Shown in pieces: positions 1 through 11,692 of a stretch of DNA of 64,000 nucleotides. The translations under genes and the position numbers were made by a program. Position 1 is the stretch's first letter; the number at the start of each line of letters is the position of its first letter. The stretch comes from Siphonodentalium dalli (lineage: Eukaryota > Mollusca > Scaphopoda > Gadilida > Siphonodentaliidae): contig CP136063.1 in assembly GCA_032622095.1 (NCBI GenBank), forward strand, positions 276,697,426 through 276,761,425. The letters run 5' to 3'. The notes beneath the pieces are model-generated. The model made no database searches and was not told the origin of the DNA. It worked only from the letters and a program-made list of their open reading frames with translations.

Positions 1-1
1 C

Positions 2-988
2 ACATCGAAAGCAGCTTCTCTTAAATTCGGCGTTCCACAGGGATCAGTGCTGGGGCCGTTGCTCTACACTATATATGTACTACCCCTTGGCGACATCATT
101 AGACGACATGAATTATCTTTTCACTTCTATGCGGATGACACACAACTGTATATTCATTTTAAGCCGGATTTTGATTCTGAAAGTTCTACCAAATATAAGC
201 TTGAACGATGTGTGGCTGATATTCGATAATGGATGACAATCAACTTCTTAAAATTGAATGCAGATAAAACTGAAATAATATATATTGGTTTGCGACAGCA
301 ACTTTCAAAATGTTCTAAACATAGTCTCAATATTGAAGGCAGTGTTGTCTCGCCATCCAGCACAGTCCGCAACCTCGGATATTTCTTGGACGAGAACCTG
401 TCTGCTGAAAAACACATCGAGCAAGTGTGCAGGTCCTCGTATTACCATCTTAGAAATATCAGCAGGGTGCGGAATGTTATCGACGTCGAGACCACAAAAC
501 AGCTAGTACATGCCTTCGTTACAAGTCGTCTGGACTACTGCAATTCTCTGTTGTACGGCTGCAACCAGTCTATCTTGGACAAAATCGAAAATGTGCAGAA
601 ATCTGCATCACGAGTTATTTTTATGAGCCGTAAATATGATCACGTCACGCCATTATTGCGCGAGCTCCACTGGTTACCTCCGAGGGAACGGATTGAATTC
701 AAAATTTTGAAATTAACGCACAAGTGTCTGAATAGCGAGGCCCCATCATACTTGGCAGACTTGATTTCTCGATATGTTCCTCCGCGGCCTCTGCGGTCTG
801 AAAGTTCTCACAGCCTTGTGTTTGTACCGGGTGACCTCGTAACAGCTGGTGACCGGGCCTTTTCCGTGGCTTCACCATTTCTCTGGAATAAATTGCCTGC
901 TCACTTGAGGGCACCCCAGTCGCTTAAAATGTTCACATCTAAACTTAAAACGCATCTGTTTCAACGTGTGTATCATCCGATCCACTGA
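2..988 (+). pseudogene. Non-LTR (LINE) retrotransposon reverse-transcriptase ORF, left-truncated, one in-frame stop
   Basis: The frame is open from base 2 and shows reverse-transcriptase core motifs: GVPQGSVLGPLLY (block 4), then FYADDTQLY with the catalytic aspartate pair, then LNADKTEIIYIG and NLGYFLDENL. After a single in-frame TAA at 227-229 (a tryptophan codon follows it), the same frame continues from 233 to 988 through the thumb and connection region (HAFVTSRLDYCNSLLYG, LHWLPPRERIEFKIL) to a typical C-terminus ending in WNKLPAHLRAP and LKTHLF. These motifs are typical of Jockey/CR1-type LINEs that use an APE endonuclease; the endonuclease and ORF1 would lie left of the window. The copy is cut by the window edge, and the nonsense codon suggests it is dead. 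It lies in or beyond the fringe gene in antisense orientation to it. Confidence 0.88.
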
Positions 989-1135
989 TGGTAGCCAGAT
1001 GAGCAGCTCATTGTACATAATTGATATTTCTTACTATGTTCTAATCATCATTATATATGTATTGATGTAAAGCCTAAGAGCTCTATGAGGATTTACGGCT
1101 TTAAACTAAATTTATTATTATTTATTTATTATAGA
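989..1135 (+). mobile_element. LINE 3' untranslated tail
   Basis: About 150 bp follow the stop codon and hold a short stem-loop (GTAAAGCCTAAGAGC ... TTACGGCTTTA) and an AT-rich tail of TTATTATTATTTATTTATTA type, where the element appears to end. Such 3' stems and simple-repeat tails are usual for CR1-like LINEs. The exact end is inferred. Confidence 0.55.
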
Positions 1136-1190
1136 GAAGGTCCTTCTTTCTCCCTCCCCACCCTCAGGGCCAGAGACCACCACCTCATTA

Positions 1191-1210
1191 ATAAGATAAG
1201 ATAAGATAAG
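1191..1210. repeat. ATAAG pentanucleotide microsatellite
   Basis: Four perfect ATAAG units, just downstream of the LINE tail and a CT-rich stretch. Confidence 0.8.
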
Positions 1211-1737
1211 TTTAATTGGCAAAAACATCCTTATAAGGACAGTATGCATACATAATAACATATAATTGTACATTGTGTATTGAACAGTATAATAAATGAT
1301 ATTAATATAAGGTCAAGCTGAATGTGCAATGGATCATCTAATATGATTATGAGGATGAAAAACAATGTGTACTCACAATAGGGAATAATTCACAGAGAAA
1401 AATGTACAGTGGTGTATAGGTATGGCAGTAAGAATCTTATAAAACAAGATGACAAGCCTGCCCAGGAAAACATTTAGAATGGGCAACACAGATAGAGCCT
1501 ATTTACTGCATTATAATGGGCTGTTATAATGTAAACTAGTCTATTCATGTATTTGTTGGGAACTTTGGTTTACGTTTATTCCAGGCATACATGTACTATT
1601 TTACAATTATGTCGGCCAAATTAATTGGAATTAATTGCAACAAGCTCGTCATATACATTGTACAAGTATTATAATCAAGTTACAATGGATTTTCCCCACA
1701 ACTACATGTATTCAAGGGAAGCACTAACTGGAGTATT

Positions 1738-1803
1738 GGGGGGGGGGGAAATTGAATTATTGGGGGCAGCATCCCCCCCCCCCCCCCGCCACATAATTCA
1801 ATT
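1738..1803. repeat. Poly-G/poly-C hairpin
   Basis: A run of 11 G and a run of 15 C face each other, flanked by the inverted words AATTGAATTAT and ATAATTCAATT. Together they form a small inverted repeat of extreme composition. The apparent ORFs here are only translations of these homopolymers. Confidence 0.7.
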
Positions 1804-1952
1804 ACAGCCCTGCATCTACATGTAACACAGCAAACAATTCTCAATTTGACGAATGTCATGGATAAAAGAAATTTGGTCTGGACTTTACAAGCTTTCCAAT
1901 GACCTACATTTGTATATTTTGATAATTTGACATTCAAAGCAGATGTATCCCT

Positions 1953-2209
1953 TTAACCCTTTCTATACTGAATGGATTCTTCCATTCAGTTATAAAAGTA
2001 TATGTTGGAATGGTCTATTATTCATTGTTCAGGAAAAATGAGAAGACGACAAAATGACAAAAAGATAATACAAGTGCAGTAGTATTCATATTCTTTGGTG
2101 GAAATCTTCACATAATAAGTTCAACAAATGACCTGTTTGTTGAACTTAATATCTGAACTTTTCCTAAAGGAAATACTCGTCAATGAATATTTAGTATAGA
2201 AAGGGTTAA
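1953..2209. mobile_element. piggyBac-like MITE (TTAA-flanked)
   Basis: The element starts TTAACCCTTTCTATACT and ends AGTATAGAAAGGGTTAA. This is a terminal inverted repeat beginning CCCTTT directly inside a TTAA duplication, the hallmark of piggyBac insertions. It encodes nothing. Relatives with similar ends lie at 52689-52904 and 53351-53592. Confidence 0.7.
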
Positions 2210-2258
2210 TAACATACATGTATACATGTGCTGTGCATTGAGAATTTATAATACAAAG

Positions 2259-2420
2259 TACAGTAATGCCCTAAATAATCAACTTCTTAACCACAGCAGA
2301 ATTATGGGTAATTTTTCAGGATTTAGTCTGAAATATGGCTTGTTGCCATTCATCGGAAAGCTCTCACTGAGAGACTATTCTTCTGTGGTTAAGGAGTCAA
2401 TTATTTAGGACATTACTGTA
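2259..2420. mobile_element. Tc1/mariner-like hairpin MITE, copy 1 (internally deleted)
   Basis: It begins TACAGTAATGCCCTAAATAA and ends with the inverse word CATTACTGTA. The body folds back on itself (CTTAACCACAGCAGAATTATG on one arm, CTGTGGTTAAGG on the other). TA flanks plus CAGT ends fit the Tc1/mariner superfamily. This copy sits between 38-bp near-identical direct repeats (2223-2260 and 2419-2456, one mismatch), much longer than a normal TA duplication. Confidence 0.7.
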
Positions 2421-3109
2421 CATGTGCTGTACATTGAGAATTTATAATACAAAGTATCATGTTACTTTCCCACATGGATTACAGAAGTATGTTTTATTAG
2501 CAAACCATAACTGCAGGGCCTAAATTTTTTGTTCTCAGACTAGTTTCAAACAATGAAATAATAACACAGTTCTGTAACAAGAGTAAGAACTCCCAGATGT
2601 TTTGAGAATTAAATTTTATCAGGATAAACCTGTTTTTTTCCACTGTGAACAGATTCTGGGCAACAAAATGTGTTGCTAATAAACAAGGCTTTAGAGGAAT
2701 CAACCCTATTATTTTGAATGATCCGATATGATATTTGGATTAATAAGGAAGATATTGTTAGCATTTTTTGGTATTAGTTTTGGGATAAGCATATTGTACT
2801 AGTAACTACTGGTACTAATTATACCGGTATGTTGGAACCAAAACCAGAGGTAAAGAACTAAAGATGTAAATTATCAAAAGATCAAAATCAGCAGTCTTCT
2901 AAAATATCATTTTGTTTTGATCGAGGGTTGACTTTGTTGTACTTATTTTACCAAATCAAACTGATGTTTTATGAATCAGCCACTGAACCCATTTGAAGAA
3001 TTCATAATTAAACTATTATTGTCAAAATACCCAACAACGTCGGCTGTGTACAATTTCCTTGAATACGAGGTTTGATCTAAGCGCAAATGTCCTTCCGTTC
3101 GTCAATCCT

Positions 3110-3765
3110 ACAAATAATGTGTCTGTCATGTGCAGAATGAGGGTGAATTTAGTGATGCTATACCGCACAGAGGGATAGCATCACTAATTCACCCTCTGGG
3201 GATCTCAGTCTGTATAGTCTCAAATTAACATTGTTTTAGTTACTTTTCCCCCTTCTGGGAAGTTTCTATATCAACTAATTTGCAGAAGATAAAATGCATA
3301 ATCGAGGTGACTAATGGGTGAGCATCACCAACTTCAACTGGAGAACTTCAATCTGATCCTAGGTCTCCCATAGCAGTTGAATCCTTAGCAGAATGAGGTT
3401 CCCCGAGGGTGAATTTAGTGATGACAGACGCACTATTTGCAGGCTTGTGTTGGTCCTGATCAAATCACTGATAAACTAGTGAGAATATTTCTCCAACAAG
3501 CATCACACTAACAAGCCTTGAAATAGGGTGTCTGTCATTTGCAGAATGAGGTCCCCAGAGGGTGAATTTAGTGATGCTACCCTGCATAGTGGGCTAGCAT
3601 CACCAAATTCACCCTCTGGGAACCTCATTCTGCTGAGGTGTAAGCAGAATGAGGTTCCCAGAGGGTGAATTTGGTGATGCTAGCCCACTATGCAGGGTAG
3701 CATCATTAAATTCACCCTCTGGGGACCTCATTCTGCAAATGACAGACACCCTATTTCAAGGCTTG
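3110..3765. repeat. GAATGAGGT palindromic repeat family, two adjacent copies
   Basis: The family consists of inverted halves: GAATGAGGTCCCCAGAGGG ... CCCTCTGGGGACCTCATTC. The copy at 3512-3765 is a near-perfect palindrome with arms of about 119 bp (one mismatch seen) and a short loop, and each arm is itself palindromic. An older copy with the linked words CATCACCAACTTCAACTGG and CCATAGCAGTTGA lies at 3110-3430. Other copies are at 36163-36245, 38640-39050, 43457-43830, 57626-58027 and 60239-60330. No coding capacity; superfamily not assigned. Confidence 0.75.
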
Positions 3766-4002
3766 CACACTAAACTTATTGAAATACCTCTGTTTAGCAA
3801 CTTTGTTCAATGTGAGCTGCAACAGAGTGTTTCAAATTACTTTTATATCTTTGAACTACTGTATACTATAATTCAATCAAGAGGTCTGTGGGAGAGGGAT
3901 TTGGGGGGGGGGGGGTTTGCCACTCACACAAATTAAATTCAAAGTCCCATGCTACTGAGGCTACTACTAACTACTTGGGTCAGGAATTACAGTTTGGGGT
4001 CA

Positions 4003-4526
4003 GGAGGTACCCAAGGCACTTGCAGTGGATAACTTTCAGTGAGTATATATGTGCAAAAAATATAAAAGTCTGTAAAATGTCACCACTAAAAACATGCAGA
4101 AATAAAATACCAGCAAACTTTGTTCTTTAATATTCATTATTGATATTTGATAGCTCTCCAATAATGAAATCAATAATGAAAAGCACCATATCAGCATATT
4201 TAAATAGATAACATTAAAGGGACCTAAAAATATCAACACCGAGAAGAACACAGAGAAATAGACTGATCTTTTTATCATTACTGATATTTCTCCAATAACT
4301 AAATTTTGCGTGTTGAAACCATTGTTATGTTATAATGTAAACAAACACATACATGTAAATATAACAATGGTTTTGACTTGCGAAATCTCATTATTGGAGA
4401 GTTATTAATAATGTTAATGAGCATAATGTCATTCTTTCATGTACATGTACCGGTATGTGTTGATGATAGTTGTTTTACAGACTTTTATGTTATTTAGCAT
4501 GAATCCACTTCATAGGGTCCCGTTAA
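4003..4526. repeat. Dispersed foldback repeat with inverted ends
   Basis: The ends are inverted (ATAAAAGTCTGTAAAA on the left, TTTTACAGACTTTTAT on the right), with inner inverted words TAATATTCATTATTGAT, CTCTCCAATAATG and CATTATTGGAGAGTTATTAA. A second copy is at 28423-28870, with its end fragment near 29395-29430. It is noncoding. Confidence 0.55.
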
Positions 4527-6836
4527 CACAAAGCCTTTAAAATCAGTACTCTGGATTGTCAGGGCTCTTCATCATCAATTGTATCATTTTCATTTTGATA
4601 CTCGAATCCAAGTTGATGTTTTGGGGATGTTTTGAAGTAGGTACCAGTAGTACAAGATGATCATTAATTCTAAATTTGATTTTGTGTCTAGATGCTACAA
4701 ATTCTAGCTCCTCACAGATGATATTCAATCTCATGTTTTGAATTAGTTATTCAGCCCTGACACCAGACTGTTCATGGAACTAAAAGCATTAGATTTGATA
4801 CCATGGTTTTCCTCATATAAGATACAAATGTACCTGTAACAGTTTACCAAGAAAAAATTAGTGTTTTTTTTTTGGACACAGCATATCATCCGTATATAAA
4901 TTAAAATAATTAGATAATTGAAATATAAATATTATATAGTACATTGTACATGTAACTATACTATTCAATCAAACAGGCAATTGCTTACCGACTTGGATAC
5001 TTGGAACTAGCTTTGGGTACACCTACATTTGTATCTAGTATAATATATACACATGTACACATACATGTATATGTAAGACCCATTTTGTCCATCCTTCAAA
5101 CTGGCCATGTCCCTTTAAAATATGCTTCATAACTAGGCGTAATTGAAGAAACAGATGCTCACCTCTAACTTCACTGCTCAATTTATAAAATTTATAAACA
5201 AGAGAAACTCCCAGCTGGTGAATTCAGATTCACAGTAATCATGACACATGAGAAGGTCGGGTTTCAATTCTTGTTCCCATGAAACATTCAAAGAAAGAAA
5301 ACAACTTGGGAATTTTTGCAAGTGGTGTCAGGCAGTTAAAGACATGTGGGAATAATTTAAACCCTGGAGTATTTACACTAAGCAGGAATAATATCAACAG
5401 TAACTGGCCCTATAACATCACTCATCACCACTGCCATGAACCCATGAATGTCTCCCATTCTCAAGAATCTTTTGACAAGTTTTCTTCAGGTTTCTCAGGC
5501 AGAATGTTATTAGAATGATGCTGTGGGATCTACACAGTATATTCATTGTTAGATAATATGGGGGAAGTTAATGCTTCTTAATTACATTTTATGTTTGGCA
5601 TTTTCTACAATAAATAAATTTGGGATTGCATTCATGTATAATTATTGAATCTAGCTTTTCAATGAATCCATTAGTTGAAAGGTACAGGTAGCTTCATTAG
5701 TGGAAAGTTTAGTATATTATAAATATATATATTTTTTTAAAATAATATAATTTTCCTGAATACATTTATTTCATAGTTCCAGATAACCAAATGGCTTTAT
5801 AATCTGCTATTCTACAAAAGCAGAATTTTTTTTATTTTTTTTTTTACGATACAATCACAGTTTTATATTAATAACTTCTGGTACATATATACATGTATCT
5901 GTACCTGTACATGTAGTTGTTGTTGGATGAGTATTTGATGAATAATATAAGATGAATTTCATTAATAGTTAGCCATAAAACATACCTCATCACACCTACC
6001 TACCGTAGAATGAACCCATGAATGTATCCCACTCTCCCCAACTTTTGACAAGTTTGTTTGGTGTTTCTCTAGCTGCTGTATTCAAAACTATTCATTGTTA
6101 AATTCGGGAGGGGGGATTACGGGGAGATGATGTTACTTTTTTAATTTTGATCTTTGATACATATATAGTTTTCTAGCTTTAAATATCATTAACAATTAGC
6201 AGAAGATACTTCATTAGTGGAAGATTTTGTTTCCATTTGTTTTTTCCCCCTTGAAATTTTCCTTGAATATCATGCCAGCTTAATTTTCTTTTCAAATTAA
6301 CCATATGTGGCCTGAAATTAGTTATTTTACAGAACAAAAAATAGAGGATTCTGATACAAATGTACATGCAGAGATCTACATGTACATTAAATTAATACTA
6401 GTACATGTAAGCTGTAAGTATATCTTGTTGTTGGATATTGGCAAATGATTGTCATAGAGTTAATTAAGAAATAGTATGCTAGTAGTGCTAAACATGTACA
6501 TGAATTATCACTCATCATATTAAATGCATCTGTCAGAATATTTTGACCATGTATGTTTTGCAATTCTCTGACTGAATGTTTATAGCATGAGTTTGTGGGA
6601 TTTTTATTCATTGTTAAATAATATGTTTCTAAGTCACATTTTAAATTTTATATCCCCCCTCCCCCAATACAAACCTGACCTAGCACTGTTTAACCTAAAA
6701 GTGATCTAGCGTTTTCAATGAATCTGTTTATAGCGGACTGTTTAGTACTTTCTTACATTTTCAAGACTTGATGGCACTGATGCCCCTGTTTTGCTGTTGT
6801 ACATGTAGTAAACTCAAAATTGCAAGATTTATGTAC

Positions 6837-7335
6837 CATAATGCCCTAAATAATTGACTCCTTAACCACAGCAGAATTATGGGTAACTTTTCAGGATTTA
6901 GTTGGAAATATGGCTTGTTGCCATTCATCGGAAAGCTCTCAGTGAGAGCTTTCCGATGAATGGCTACAAGCCATATTTCCGACTATATCCTGAAAAATTA
7001 CCCCTTAACCACAGCAGAATTATGGGTAACTTTTCAGGATTTAGTTGGAAATATGGCTTGTTGCCATTCATCGGAAAGCTCTCAGTGAGAGCTTTCCGAT
7101 GAATGGCTACAAGCCATATTTCCGACTATATCCTGAAAAATTACCCCTTAACCACAGCAGAATTATGGGTAACTTTTCAGGATTTAGTTGGAAATATGGC
7201 TTGTTGCCATTCATCGGAAAGCTCTCAGTGAGAGCTTTCCGATGAATGGCTACAAGCCATATTTCCGACTATATCCTGAAAAATTACCCATAATTCTGCC
7301 GTGGTCAAGGAGTCGATTATTTAGGGCATAACTGT
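6837..7335. mobile_element. Tc1/mariner-like hairpin MITE, copy 2, amplified as three tandem hairpins
   Basis: One set of family ends (ATAATGCCCTAAATAATTGA at the left, TTATTTAGGGCATAACTG at the right) encloses three tandem units of exactly 143 bp, starting at 6861, 7004 and 7147. Each unit is a complete foldback running from CTTAACCACAGCAG through the loop GCTCTCAGTGAGAGC back to TGAAAAATTACCC. The units look essentially identical, so the amplification is recent. The two identical 66-codon frames here are a by-product of the repeat, not genes. Confidence 0.8.
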
Positions 7336-7761
7336 AACTGTCTGAACAATATTGCTTTTCATCGCTTACAATCATGGAATTTCTGCTTGGTAATTAATTC
7401 AATGTTTATTGCCATATCAGCTAAAAAAAATAAGTCACAAAAAGCATGCAATCTTGAGCTGAGATCCCCCCTACTTTGCAGTAGACTATTGAGGAACAAG
7501 TATTAACAAAGAAATATATTCCTGTCATAAGTTCCCCTGTCAGAACAGGTCATAACATCAAAATTCAAACAGTACCCAGGTTTTGTGATGGTGGAATATG
7601 ATCTCAATGGGCGTACAGGTTAGCTATGGAGTCGAGATTCATGGCAAACTGGATAACTTTAATGAACGATATGCACTGTCAGATACCAAAGGGAGATAAT
7701 TCATAAATTAAAATTAGGTGACATTATTGATACTTCAAGCTATTAAATTATTGGTACTCAC

Positions 7762-7821
7762 CTCTTTTCAGATAACATGAAGTAGTCATATTCGACAGAC
7801 ATTTTACAACATAATGCTTTT
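7762..7821 (-). CDS. fng: Fringe glycosyltransferase, exon 4
   Basis: 60-bp minus-strand exon with a TTTTTTTCAG acceptor and a GTGAGT donor. It joins exon 3 in phase (AG + A = Arg) and reads KALCCKMSVEYDYFMLSEK, the conserved Fringe segment just before the catalytic DDD loop. The exon ends in phase 2. The next exon, carrying the metal-binding aspartates, was not found in this window. Confidence 0.9.
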
Positions 7822-8667
7822 CTGAAAAAAAGAAACAAAATAGAAGTCAAGTTTGTCATTACGTATACTAGTATTCAATATGTGTACAATGTCACTTCTC
7901 AAATGAACCGCAAAATGAAGAGGATAAGGTGAAAAGTATTGGTATATCTTAGTGATTTAGTATTAAATGCAACAATTCATTATGATGCAAAAAATGTTTG
8001 ATATTTTCGCAGATAAAGGCCTAAAAAAAATTGTGATGATTCTTGTAACATAGGGGAACAAGAGATATGCTGGGCATGGCAAAATATGCCGTATGTGCTT
8101 TTATGAACTGTACACAAACAAACAATGGCAGTGAAATGGTCAAAAAGAGCCATAAGTCAGCAAAAATATTCGGACCGAACCCTCGAACTTGACCTGTATT
8201 TTGGTCTGGAAAACTCAAATACTGTACCAAATTTGGTTCTGATAAAATGACCCAAACTAAAGTTATCATCTGGAAACCTTAATTATTGAAAATTTTAAGT
8301 TGAAAAGAGCCATAAGTCAGTACAAAATAACGAACGAAATGAACCCAAATTCGAAGTTGTTCTGTAATTTAGTCTTGAAAACTCACATACCAAATTTACT
8401 TCCGAATTAAACAACCCAAACTAAAGTTATCATCCGGAAACCAAAACTGCTAATGGATGGACAGACGGATGGACAAACCAATGACATAATACGGCCATAA
8501 GACCATATATGGAATATATTTATTCTGAATATAATGCCCTGGCAGTACAAATGATAAACCGGTAACAGGACTCATTGAGCACAGTTGAACTGGCCACCAT
8601 CTTAAAACACTGACTTCCAGGGTAAATAATGCAGATCGGCGGGTATATAGAATTTAGAGTTACCTAC
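7822..8667 (-). other. Fringe intron 3
   Basis: Holds a degenerate tandem repeat of about 160 bp at 8139-8520 (AAAGAGCCATAAGTCAG and AACTAAAGTTATCATC each occur twice), which ends in a GGATGGACAGACGGATGG simple repeat. This is a common style of invertebrate dispersed repeat. Nothing coding is seen. Confidence 0.6.
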
Positions 8668-8710
8668 CTTGTGTGAGATGCGGAACAGTTTGTGTTGATC
8701 AAATGACCTT
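8668..8710 (-). CDS. fng: Fringe glycosyltransferase, exon 3
   Basis: 43-bp minus-strand exon, acceptor TTCTGTTGCAG and donor GTAGGT. Joined to exon 2 it reads KGHLINTNCSASHTR. The GH-x2-NTNCS-x2-H-(S/T)-R block is diagnostic of Fringe proteins. Frames are consistent on both sides (phase 1 in, phase 2 out). Confidence 0.92.
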
Positions 8711-10594
8711 CTGCAACAGAATAAAAGTGAATTCATAAACGAGAGTTGGCAGATGTACATGTACCAGTAAAACAAAATGGAGTGCCAATATGATTACAAC
8801 TTAGTGCATTAACTTGCTAGAAACGTTCAGACTTTTCAATAAAAAAATGTAAAGGGTCTGAGGCCTACCCCTACCCCTAAATATTATTTTCATGTTACTC
8901 AGGGATGGATGCAGGGTTTTTTGGGGGGACACCTGTTTGCCTACCATAATGTGCCAGAGGCATATCCAGAAGGCCGTAGACTCCTGAATTGGGTGTGGTT
9001 ATGGGAAGCCAGGGTGCTCCCCTATCATTGACATGGGGCGTGGTTTTTTGAAAATGCCAAGCATTGAGAGATAATCTAGGGTTCTCTGACTCCATATTTT
9101 GGAGGTTTGTTAGGATGTTAGTTTATCAATATTAACATTTGAAATTCCAATAAATGTCTGTATTGTAATGGGGTTGATACTAGTACTAACTATGTATGGC
9201 ATACATGTGTAAATTGTAATGCAACAGCCTATGCTTATGGGTCTGTTTTAGTGTGTCCCATGTGCGGTCGGTTAAATCGATTACATGTACATTGCAAAAG
9301 TATGGACTTCAGATGACTTGCTGTAAGCATATTAATAAAATCTGTACATGTATTTGAACAACCCATCTCCCACTGAATAAAATAGAGTTCCACTGATTTG
9401 TTTCGGTAATATTTCCTCCATTAAAGCCAAGGCACAACATGATTTTTTTTGTAATTTACCAGTTACTAGTACTTGTATAATAATAACAAAAAAAGTTCTG
9501 GGCAAAAAACATTTTGGCGGCCAAACAAGTTACTGGTATGAAAAGGGCTTTAGATCCATCCCTGATGGTACTGTACAACTAAAATCTCAAGATTAAATTT
9601 TTTATCACATTATAAAGATAACAAGAGGTGTGCACTCGAGTGCTAGCATACCCCCATGGTTCATATTTAAGTTATTAAGTCGGACAGAATTTTCTAAGTC
9701 AAAATAAGTCGAAAATGAAGTGTAATATTACGAAAAACAGTCTGAGCCAATTCCTAGCCGCATCATGTAGAGAGGGTATTGTGAGAAGCATGTATACCAA
9801 AAATTATTGAAATCGGTTCATATTTGTTAAAGTTATTAAGTCGGACAGAATTTTCTAAGTCAAAATAAGTCGAAAATTAGGCGTAACCACAATTAGCATC
9901 ATGCGGAGAGGCAGTCCTAAGGAGTTTGCATACAAAAAATTATTGAAATCGGTTCATAGTTGTTCGAGTTATGAGGTCGGACGGACGGACAAACGGAGGG
10001 AGAAAGCGTGACGGACGGACGGAGTCTATCCAGTATACCCCCCATTTTCTTTGAAAGTGGGGGTATAACAAATAATAAAATGGAGAAAACACATATAATT
10101 CCAATGTCAAATATATGTTAATTACTTAGTCAAAGTATTTGGCTGATAGCCTGATACAAAAGCAATGAAACCTTTTCTCCACCTATTAAATGCTATCATT
10201 AAATTTCAAGTCATAAAAATAGCTTAATAAAAAATTAATCTAACAAATTAATTTTAACCTACGAACTGACCCTAATATGTTCTGAAATGTTCATGTAACC
10301 CCAACCACACATTTAATTTTCTTTCCCATAAAGGTAATTATTTTTCTTCTGTGTTCAATATCAATTGCCTTTAATACCCTTTAATTTACTAGCTTATATT
10401 GCTATCTTACCACATGCATACATGTACTAGTATTAGTACATGTACATAAATGTACCAGTAAATTGCAAGAAACCTTTGACTTTTCAATAAAATTAAAATA
10501 TATACATGTACCAGTAGGACATACATGTACATGTACACGGTAGGTAGATACTTCTGGTATTATATAAAAGGCAGAATGAGAATACAACACTCAC
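8711..10594 (-). other. Fringe intron 2
   Basis: Contains a noncoding repeat element at 9621-10070 (listed separately). The rest (8711-9620 and 10071-10594) is AT-rich with no feature I can support. Confidence 0.6.
9621..10070. repeat. ACAAGAGGTGTGC...GGGGGTATAAC element with tandem 158-bp units
   Basis: The words TAAGTCGGACAGAATTTTCT and TTATTGAAATCGGTTCATA are repeated at about 158-bp spacing. A GACGGACGGAC simple repeat follows, and the element ends in a stem of CCCCCATTTTCTTTGAAAGTGGGGG type. Similar CCCCC/GGGGG-ended, CCGT-associated units occur at 26397-27013 and 50150-51094. It is noncoding and probably non-autonomous. Confidence 0.5.
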
Positions 10595-10643
10595 TCTTGA
10601 CATTCTTCAGCTCTGGGTCATCTGTATCTGAGAAGAAATATGT
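10595..10643 (-). CDS. fng: Fringe glycosyltransferase, exon 2
   Basis: 49-bp minus-strand exon, acceptor TTTTTTTTTCCAG and donor GTGAGT. It reads TYFFSDTDDPELKNVK and directly continues exon 1 (TWVNLAREE). This is the T-(Y/F)-x-F-(S/T)-D-x-(D/E)-D strand of Fringe enzymes that follows the first beta strand of the donor-sugar domain. Confidence 0.9.
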
Positions 10644-11215
10644 CTGGAAAAAAAAAGATGTTTAAATATACCGTAGGAGGAAGCAATTTCTTCTTCAGAG
10701 AAATTTGTATTCTTGGAATACAAGTATGAAAACTCCAAATAAAATCCCCTTTTGGCATATTTAAGACAAATTCAATGCATGTATGTCAATTGCTAAACTT
10801 AATAGTTTTATCAATTTTGGCTATCAGTAAAATGAAGAAATCCAAATTACTTTTATTACAATGGAAATTGTTATAATTTTAGGAATGATCCGATCAGGCC
10901 GCTTATTGAACTATGTAGCTGAATAAAGTCTACTCTCATGTGCCTCATAATAGTGTCAGTATGATTATTAATTTTGGAGAATTTGGCAATGATCATACAG
11001 TACATGTAACTGTAGAGTGAAGTTCCATCACTATTATTAGTTTCAGCCTAAATCCCCACCAATCACTATTATGATGCAATCATGATTATTAGGCAACTGA
11101 GAGTATACAGTTACTGTAAAGAGCGTTCCTTGTTCTTCTCCCAATATATTCATCATAATTAAATACTATAGTATAAAGAGCATTCAAACAGAAAGTTTGA
11201 TGCAATTAAAGGTAC

Positions 11216-11692
11216 TCAATCCGTAAAGAGGGTCCCCATCTCAACAGATTCCAACAACAACAATCCGATCAGAGGGTCCTATATTACTATTTCTTTGGCT
11301 TTGGGGGTAAAAAATATTTGATTCGAGTCGAGGAACCCATCAAACAAAGCTCAGAGTTGTTAGATATTGATTTTTGAAATTTGTTAATTGCTCGAGATGA
11401 GTACTAATAACTGCCGTCAATTTGGTAACCTGCTCGAGATTTTACGCCAAAACTCTATTAAAACAGACAAGGATGGATAACTCTATAATCAAGTGGTAAT
11501 AATAACGAAATTTTGACTGTCTTCTGGGCCAGAAAGAATTCCCGATAATGAAAAATAATAGATTTCTAAAATCGATATCTAACAAATCTGAGCTTTGATG
11601 GGTGACTTCCTCGACTCGAATCAAATATTTTTGACCCCCGAAGCCATTGAAATAGTAATTGAGAGGAGTTTTATCGGATTGAGTACCTTTAA
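11216..11692. mobile_element. TTAA-flanked inverted-repeat element
   Basis: The left end reads TTAAAGGTACTCAATCCG and the right end CGGATTGAGTACCTTTAA. A second inverted pair lies inside (AATATTTGATTCGAGTCGAGG and CCTCGACTCGAATCAAATAT). The TTAA flanks suggest a piggyBac-like target preference, but the termini start AGG, not CCC, so the superfamily is uncertain. It encodes nothing. Confidence 0.6.

Larger units (their letters stand above)
1..7761 (-). other. Partial intron 4 (or beyond) of the fringe gene
   Basis: After fringe exon 4 no further exon could be found to the left edge; I looked for the conserved DDD-containing exon on the minus strand. Apart from the repeats listed separately, the stretches 1211-1737, 2457-3109, 4527-6836 and 7336-7761 are AT-rich DNA with many TACATGTA words and no recognisable gene or RNA. 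If the gene is intact, intron 4 exceeds 7.7 kb. Confidence 0.6.

Noticed and set aside
6902-7245. Two identical 66-codon frames
   Set aside because: They translate the tandem hairpin MITE units and have no protein-family feature.
6837-7335. CRISPR-like array
   Set aside because: Repeats are long, contiguous hairpins without unique spacers, in a eukaryotic intron.
1-7761. Remaining fringe exons (DDD-containing)
   Set aside because: I searched the minus strand by eye for the conserved DDD exon and found no match with splice sites; it is probably beyond the left edge.
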